Shown here piece after piece: positions 57,620 to 64,000 of a DNA stretch of 64,000 nt. The stretch is from contig NW_004457737.1 of NCBI RefSeq assembly GCF_000203815.1, forward strand, positions 1,984,001 through 2,048,000, written 5' to 3'. This DNA is from Cavenderia fasciculata. Taxonomy: Eukaryota > Evosea > Eumycetozoa > Acytosteliales > Cavenderiaceae. How positions within the stretch are numbered: position 1 is the first letter of the stretch; the number at the start of each line of letters is the position of its first letter. The translations under genes were made by a program, and so were the position numbers. The notes below the pieces were generated by a model. The model saw only the letters and a list, made by a program, of their open reading frames with translations, searched no databases and was not told where the DNA came from.

Positions 57620-60600
57620 AAAATATACAAATTTACACCTTACGATAATAATAATAATAATAATAATAATGATCGTCACGATGGTGAAGATGGACAAGAA
57701 CATAATGCGAACGAAGAGGAAGAGGAGGAAGAAACATTTGGATCAACTCAGCAAGACAATGATAGTGATAATGACAGCACGACAAGTGCAGATAGCGACT
57801 ACAACTTTTCAACAAACAAGGATAAAAAGTACACCAAAGAGATCAAGGAATACCATAGGTGGAAGAAATGGAGGAATCAAAGGATAGAAAAACTAAAAGA
57901 AAAAAAGAATTTAAAACAAAAAGAGAAATTAGAAAGACAACAAATATTGACCAATAACAATAATAATAATATTAATAATAATAATATTAATCGTGATATA
58001 AAGAATGATATTTTGTTAACCAATAATAATAATAATAATGATGGATCAACATCAACTATTCATACATCTAAAAATACTCCATTGGTAGCACTTTCAACCA
58101 AACAACAACCAGAGATTATTGAACCACCACTACCATCAGACCAACATATGGAAGAGGAAGAGGAGGACCATCAAGGACATGATCATCATGGCCACTTTAA
58201 AAAAAGTCCTATAAAACTACGTGCTCGTGATAAACTGAGACGTATCAGAACACCAAATGTACCTCCACCAAAAGGTGTCAACATTGTAGACGATCCATTT
58301 ATCGAACTTGATAGTGTTGACTCTAGGTACATGGAAGATGAAGATCAAGCAGAAAAGAGAAGAATTCTTGGTACTAGAAAATATGAAACAGCATACATCA
58401 AAATCGATTATTATTTGGAACACATCAATATATTCTTTTCGGTTGTATGCTATGGAATCTATATTGCAATATCCTATGTATCAAATGATAGCCATGCATA
58501 CAGTATTTTAAAAACTCTCTTTTTGGTTCTATTTGCTTATTTCCTTGCTGATTTCATTAGAGGTTTAATATTTGCTGGAGCAAAGTATGTATATATTATA
58601 TTACCCCCCCCCCCCCCCTTAATCTAATTATATTTATGTATTAATTGTTTGTTTTATTTTTTATAGATTAAGATATTTAGCAACATTTACAACATTTATT
58701 GATATTATTACTATTTTACCAATGGCAATAACGATTGCACCGACATCAGCCATCGATATTAGACCATTGGGATTTATTAGAATTGTTAAATTGATTACAG
58801 TTCCAAATTTACTAAGACTACATGGATATGATAGTTTGGTACAAAAGGTAGCACAACTTACCATATCGATTGCTGTTTTGATCCTTCTTACAGCTGGTAT
58901 TATGATGGAGATCGAAGAATGGCCTTTTCATAATTCACTTTATTTTTCAGTTGTCACTCTGGCCACCGTAGGATACGGTGACTTTGTACCAACCTATGTT
59001 GTATCTAGAATGTTAATCGTAGCAATGATCATTGCTGCTCTTTTATTCCTCCCAATTCAAACATCTGAATTATTAAAAGCAATTGGTTCATTTAAATGTA
59101 ATTAATAATAATAATATGAAAAAATTAAGAAGGAAATCATCATTCTAATAGTTTATTTATTTTGTACATTATTAGCATGGCATGGTAAAAATAGAACAAA
59201 TCAACCATTTTCAATGATTGTTGGAAATATAAATGAAAGATCTTTAAATACTTTTTTAAAAGAATATTTTTTTAATGTAAATATTAAATATAAATAGATT
59301 TATAAATGTGTTGGTTATTAACTATTTTTATTTTATAGACGAGAATATCATCAAAATTATCAATGGTAATATTTAGTATTCATGAACCACCACCAGTATT
59401 TCATAGATTATCAGAAGTGTATAGTCAAAATAGATTTTTATCATATATTCAAGGTTCATCTTCAAATGAACACGATATTGAAAGAGCCAATCTTAAAAAG
59501 GCACGTTCAGTATTTATCTTTTCAAAGCAATCCTATCAAGAATCTAAAAAGGATGATGTAGATAATATTCTAAGAATAATGGCAATTCGATCATTCTCTG
59601 ATGTACCAATCTACGCTCAAGTAATGAATCCAAATTATAAAAAACAAATGTATGATGCTGGTGCCACTCAAGTAATTTCAATCCAAGAACTTAAAATGAT
59701 GATGCTCGCTCAATCATGTCTATCACCTGGATTTAGTACATTGATGATGAATCTTTTACGTTCAGACGTGACAAAGTATAGTGAAATTGATGAATATGGA
59801 TCAGGAAATGGTTATGAAATCTTTAATGTTCCTCTTTCATCTGCATTCTTTGAAATGACCTTTAAAAATGTTACAAAATTAGTTTTTGAAAAATTAGGTA
59901 AATCAGTGAGCATAATAATATAGTAATTATATCTATCCTAAAGTTTATTAACTTTTATATTTTTTTTTATTTAGGAATGACAATTTTTGGAATTATATCG
60001 ATAATGGAAAATGAGAAAAACCAATTTAGATTAAATCCATATCACTATACTATCAAACCTGGTGATATAGCTATCATGTTGAGTAAAAATCGTATTGCAG
60101 CTAAAAGAGTGACCAATGTTACGAGTGAATTTCTTTTTAGCGACAAGGCAATGGATTCCAAAGGGAAATTGGTTCATTCTGATTCCTCAAAACCAAAGAT
60201 CAAGTGGACATTTGATAAAAGAACAAAAAGATACAAAGTTCATATCGATTTTGATGAACAAAATACACCAACAACCAAGAGTCCAGACTCACCCAAAAAA
60301 GAACATAAACCATCGATCAAAGAGAAATTGGATAATTATTTTGGATCATTGGATTCTCCTCATATGTTTTTCGAACCAACCATTCCTCATGAAAACAATA
60401 TCAGACATTTCTTGGCAAAACGCCGTCATTCCTTTTCTACTTTGCCCCTCTCCAAGTCTTGTGTCTTTAGACCAAAGCCTCTCGACACTCCTCGTATCAC
60501 TCGTGACATGGTTCATCATAAACAATCAAAACCTTTTTATAGATCAGATCTTTGGCAACCAAGATCTTTTGAAGGTATGTAAAAAAGATTTATTTAAAAC

Positions 60601-61559
60601 TAACGTTTTATTAATATTTAATTTAGATGCATTTGTTGATAGTGTAGTTGATGATGAATTTGTAAAGAATCATATTATTATAGCAGGTGATGCTCATACA
60701 ATGTATTGGTTTATTAAACCTCTCCGAGAAGACTATTTACATCGTATCGACCCAATAGTCATTTTGACTAAACATTTTCCTATCAAAGAATGGTCCCTAT
60801 TATCAAAGTTTCCAGAGGTTTATATTATCGAGGGAAGTGGAACAAAAAGAGAAGATTTAGTTCGAGCAGGTATACTCAAGTGTTCAAAACTTGTAGTAAC
60901 TTCTTCTGAAAGAAATCAAGACTCTGAATCTATTTTACGCGATAGGAATACTCTTCAAACAGTGATTGCTGCCAAACCATTTCTTCTATCTCAAAATAAT
61001 TTCTTTCCCATTTTTGAATTGGAAATTCCTCAAAATTCACATTTTATCCCTGGTAATGAATTCTGGCGCCAATCCACTCCCATTCACCTATGTCCCTTAT
61101 TTGCCAGTGGTAGTTTGGTATTTAAAAGCGTCTTTGATAGTCTTTTATCACAATGCTTCTATAATCCTCATATTCTTTCTTTAATTGAAACTGTATGTAA
61201 ACAATAATAATATTTAAATACTATTTTATTAACTGAATTTAATCTTTTGTTTAGCTTGTTGGATTAAGTTCACCAAATACAAAAATAAGGACTAGACTTT
61301 TTCAAGTAGAGATTCCTCCCAAGTTTGTAGGATGTAGATATGGGTTCTTGTATGAATCTTTGGTTGATTTTAATATTATTTGGTAAGTTGAAAAAAAAGA
61401 AATGGAATTTGTAGATAAATTATTTACACTTTTTATTTGAAAAGTTTGGGATTATTTAGGACCAATCCTCAAAATTTACAAACCTATCCTGTTCCAAACC
61501 CAGAATCAAGTCTGCAACTTCGAGACGATGACCATCTATTTATTTTGGTTCGAGTATAA
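57620..61559 (+). CDS. BK/Slo-type calcium-activated potassium channel with RCK domains (5' end unresolved)
   Basis: Eight exons: 57620(?)-58584, 58667-59097, 59176-59276, 59339-59897, 59975-60574, 60627-61192, 61255-61382, 61460-61559. Phases agree (1149 aa from 57620). After an Asn-rich, charged N-terminus, membrane helices begin around INIFFSVVCYGIYIAISYV. An S4-like segment follows (RPLGFIRIVKLITVPNLLRL), then the pore with selectivity filter TLATVGYGDF and the S6 helix MLIVAMIIAALLFLPIQ. The cytoplasmic part has tandem RCK folds: FSMIVGNINERSLNTFLKEY, SVFIFSK, YAQVMNP; and HIIIAGDAHTMYWFIKPLRE, VYIIEGSGTKREDLVRAGI. This is the BK layout, so K+ efflux gated by voltage and Ca2+ is expected. 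The frame opens after a stop at 57617-57619 and has no ATG until 58148; an upstream exon or a sequence error is likely. Confidence 0.85.
58604..58618. repeat. C(15) homopolymer in an intron of the BK-type channel gene
   Basis: Fifteen consecutive C near the donor end of intron 58585-58666, unusual in such AT-rich DNA and prone to sequencing error. Confidence 0.85.
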
Positions 61560-61628
61560 AAAAATAAATAAATGTTTTCTTTGTTTTGATTATATATATT
61601 TTACAAACATTGTTCAAATACGAATTGT

Positions 61629-64000
61629 TTATTGTGAATCTAAAGAATTGGTTGTTTTACGAGGTGTAATTTTTGCCGATGGCACCCATTTATGTGTTGT
61701 TGGAATCTTTGAAGGATCTGATCCTGATGGGGATGGTGAAGTTGACAATAAAGGACTACTTGCAAGAATATTAATATCATTATTATTATTATTATAGTTA
61801 TTATTGTTTGTTGTTGGAATCGCTATACTCTGAGATGATATCATTGGTCCAACCCATGCACTCTTTTGATTATTATTATTATTATGTATATGATTATTTT
61901 CGGTAGTTGTCGTATTATTTATACAGTTTACGTTGGTGTCAAAGGAATTATTATTATTATTATTATCGGAATTTATCTTTGAAATATTATTATTATTATG
62001 ATTATTAAATGCTTGGGAAATTGTTGAAATAATTATCGTATGATTATTATTATTACTATTATTATTTTTTATGTTGTTGATGATAGGTTGTAAATCGTTA
62101 TCATTATCTTTATCTGTTTTGTTTTCTTTTAAGAAACTATCCAATTCGACATCACTGTCACTGTCATTTTCTTTTTCCTTGTTGTTTACACCATTTATAT
62201 TTTCGTTGATCTTGTTGTTATTATTATTAATATTTTGATTTTGATTTGACTTTCTATTTTGATCATCATTTTCATCAACTATTAATTCCAAATCACCACA
62301 TTGACTTCCATGAATACTATTTTCAATTCTGTTGACACTGTTGGTATTGTGTTGTTCTTCGACAACTGAATTAATGTCAGAATGAGTATCTGAAAAGTTC
62401 AATGGCAAGTCTTCGAGATGACATGGAGTTGTATTGATCTTTTTCTGATGAGCCTTTGAATGTAATTCGACCAGTTCCTCTTCGTCGCTATATTCATCCT
62501 CACTATCTTCGCAAATAACTTCTGCCACATAATGTTGTCGATGTTGTCCACCGTCAAGTACATTATGAACACTAGAGATATCAATTGTACTTCTACTCTT
62601 CTTTCGATAGAAATGGTTGTTGGGTGTAACATCCATTCCATTGATCAATGCCAATGAAGAGGTAGAGTCTGTCAAACTACCCAGCGAGAGGTCAAGACTA
62701 ATATCGCTAGAAATCGATGAGTTGATACTAGTTGTAATCTTTTTGTCCCTACTGTCGACAATGACAATAGTGTCTCCACTTTGACCCATACTTGGAGGCT
62801 CGGGTGTGCTCTCGCCGCTGTGGAGTGGTTGTGGTAGTATCGACGATTGACGTTGTTGCATTGGATGTTTGACAATACGATGGCCACTTGGCAAAACATT
62901 CATCTTGGCAAGTGAAGAGTGAATATCCTCGGCTGAAAACGATAGTTTACGGGGTGATCGGCCTGAACTACCATCGGCGAGGTTCAAAGACATGAGATTG
63001 GGGGTGTTGGGTAAACTGCCGACCACAAATTGATCTTTTGCTCCTCTGCCAAACAGTTGTGGACTAGTTCCTGAATTGGGAGAGGTGACTTTTTGGTTCG
63101 ACGTGTATATGGGGATACGCTTGATATTATTGTTGCTACTGTTCATCGACATGATCTTGGATGACTTGGGGGGTACTGGAGGAGCGGGCAGTTGTTTTTT
63201 CGTTGGTAGATCACCTGCACTGAAATTGAGTGACGAAGACATCATGGGAACAGGACTTCCTGTATCCATCGATCTTGTATTGTGTCCAATAGTAATCTTG
63301 AAGAGGCTTGGCGAAGACGCCGAAAAAGAAGAAGGTGAAGCAGAGCTAGTGGGTGAAAAGAGGTCGGGAGATTCTGGTCGTTCCGTCTTGAATCGTCTCC
63401 AACCATTACGGAGAGGGATTGATTTGCCAGTGCTTGCACCTCCCATCATGGCACTACCAATCGATTGGCATTGGTTATCAATAAATTCCTTAACCTCTAC
63501 CAAAAAGAGTGCACTAATGGGACGATGATCACTCTCGTAGAGTTCGTGACGACGATAGTTGATTGGTTTGATCGTCTCGCCACGGTAAAGAATACGATCA
63601 GTGTAGGAAGGTGTTCTATTCTTTTCACTTGTATCGTAAACACTCGTTCCAACATCGTATTTGTAGGTGGGTGGGAATGTCAATGGTTGTTCTTGAAATC
63701 CAATAAATACTCTACCAGCTCTTCTTTCATTTAACAGCTGATCGGCTGCATGTAATGTTTGCCATTGCTTATTAAAAATTAATTGTTTTGCTTCATTTTG
63801 TCCCAAATCAATTCTATAATTTAAATCTCCACACCATATTAAACATCTATAAAAAAATAAAAAATAATATTAATAAAATATAATCTATTTTGTTTTATCT
63901 TTTTTGCATACTCATGATCCAAAGGTGATAGATGATTATCAAAAGACATCATTTGAATCTTTTTAAAATCTTTTTCTCTTCTTTCCATTCTTTCATGTGA
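61629..64000 (-). CDS. Inositol polyphosphate 5-phosphatase (partial, runs off the right edge)
   Basis: Removes the 5-phosphate of phosphoinositides or inositol phosphates. Two exons are in view: 64000-63912 (partial) and 63846-61629. The splice creates LIWCGDLNYRIDL, the Mg-binding W-GD-N-R motif. The second signature follows: FPPTYKYD, RTPSYTDRILYRG and SDHRPISALF. The upstream part (FDNHLSPLDHE) agrees with the family's preceding block. After the catalytic domain come ~600 residues of Ser/Pro-rich sequence with a PAPPVPPKSSK SH3-ligand-like motif, acidic stretches and long Asn runs, ending AKITPRKTTNSLDSQ. The N-terminal part of the protein is outside the window. Stop lies 70 bp from the convergent BK-type channel stop. 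Confidence 0.93.

Overview
This window looks like a dictyostelid social amoeba (Amoebozoa), and not Dictyostelium discoideum itself. Intergenic DNA is AT-rich with many short tandem repeats (AAC, CT/GA, AAT). Introns are short, AT-rich and follow GTATGT/GTAAGT...TTTAG. Proteins carry Asn, Gln, Ser and Thr runs. Several families are dictyostelid-like: a comC-type adhesion receptor, a PDR-type ABCG transporter start, a FRAY-like kinase and a cytoplasmic ankyrin-like family. Coding GC is higher than I expect for D. discoideum, which suggests a group 1 or 2 species such as Cavenderia or Heterostelium. The species is inference.

Layout. 1-8.1 kb: start of an ABCG transporter (-), cox17 (+), glutamate-cysteine ligase gcsA (+) and a small secreted Cys-rich protein (+), separated by long gene-free stretches. 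8.6-16.5 kb: a 1863-aa coiled-coil/LIM/coactosin/LIM protein (+), a GAF-domain protein (-) and a mitochondrial membrane protein (+). 18.6-29.5 kb: a DENN-LIM fusion protein (+), an acidic protein with tentative resemblance to TAF1A (-), an ankyrin-like family protein (+) and the tRNA m1A58 methyltransferase catalytic subunit (-). 29.7-34.2 kb: an intronless fungal-type tyrosinase (-) and L-2-hydroxyglutarate dehydrogenase (+), divergent across a 1-kb spacer with a strikingly self-complementary island. 35.3-42.3 kb: a RasGEF (+) with an apparent one-base frameshift, then a Cms1 homologue with an RGG N-terminus (+). 44.5-56.4 kb: a FRAY/STE20 kinase (+), a comC-like receptor of 12 exons (-), the Prp22/DHX8 spliceosomal helicase (+) and a lysosomal-type acid lipase (+). 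56.7-64 kb: a KIAA1143/DUF4604-like protein (-), a BK-type potassium channel (+) and an inositol polyphosphate 5-phosphatase (-) running off the right edge.

The genes do not form a pathway. They are an ordinary eukaryotic mix of housekeeping genes (cox17, gcsA, trmt61a, cms1, dhx8, l2hgdh) and signalling or cytoskeletal genes (RasGEF, FRAY, BK channel, 5-phosphatase, DENN-LIM, LIM-coactosin). Exon models were built by hand from splice signals and phase. Where I give a complete model, the summed exons divide by three. I saw no transposon, CRISPR array or confident tRNA.
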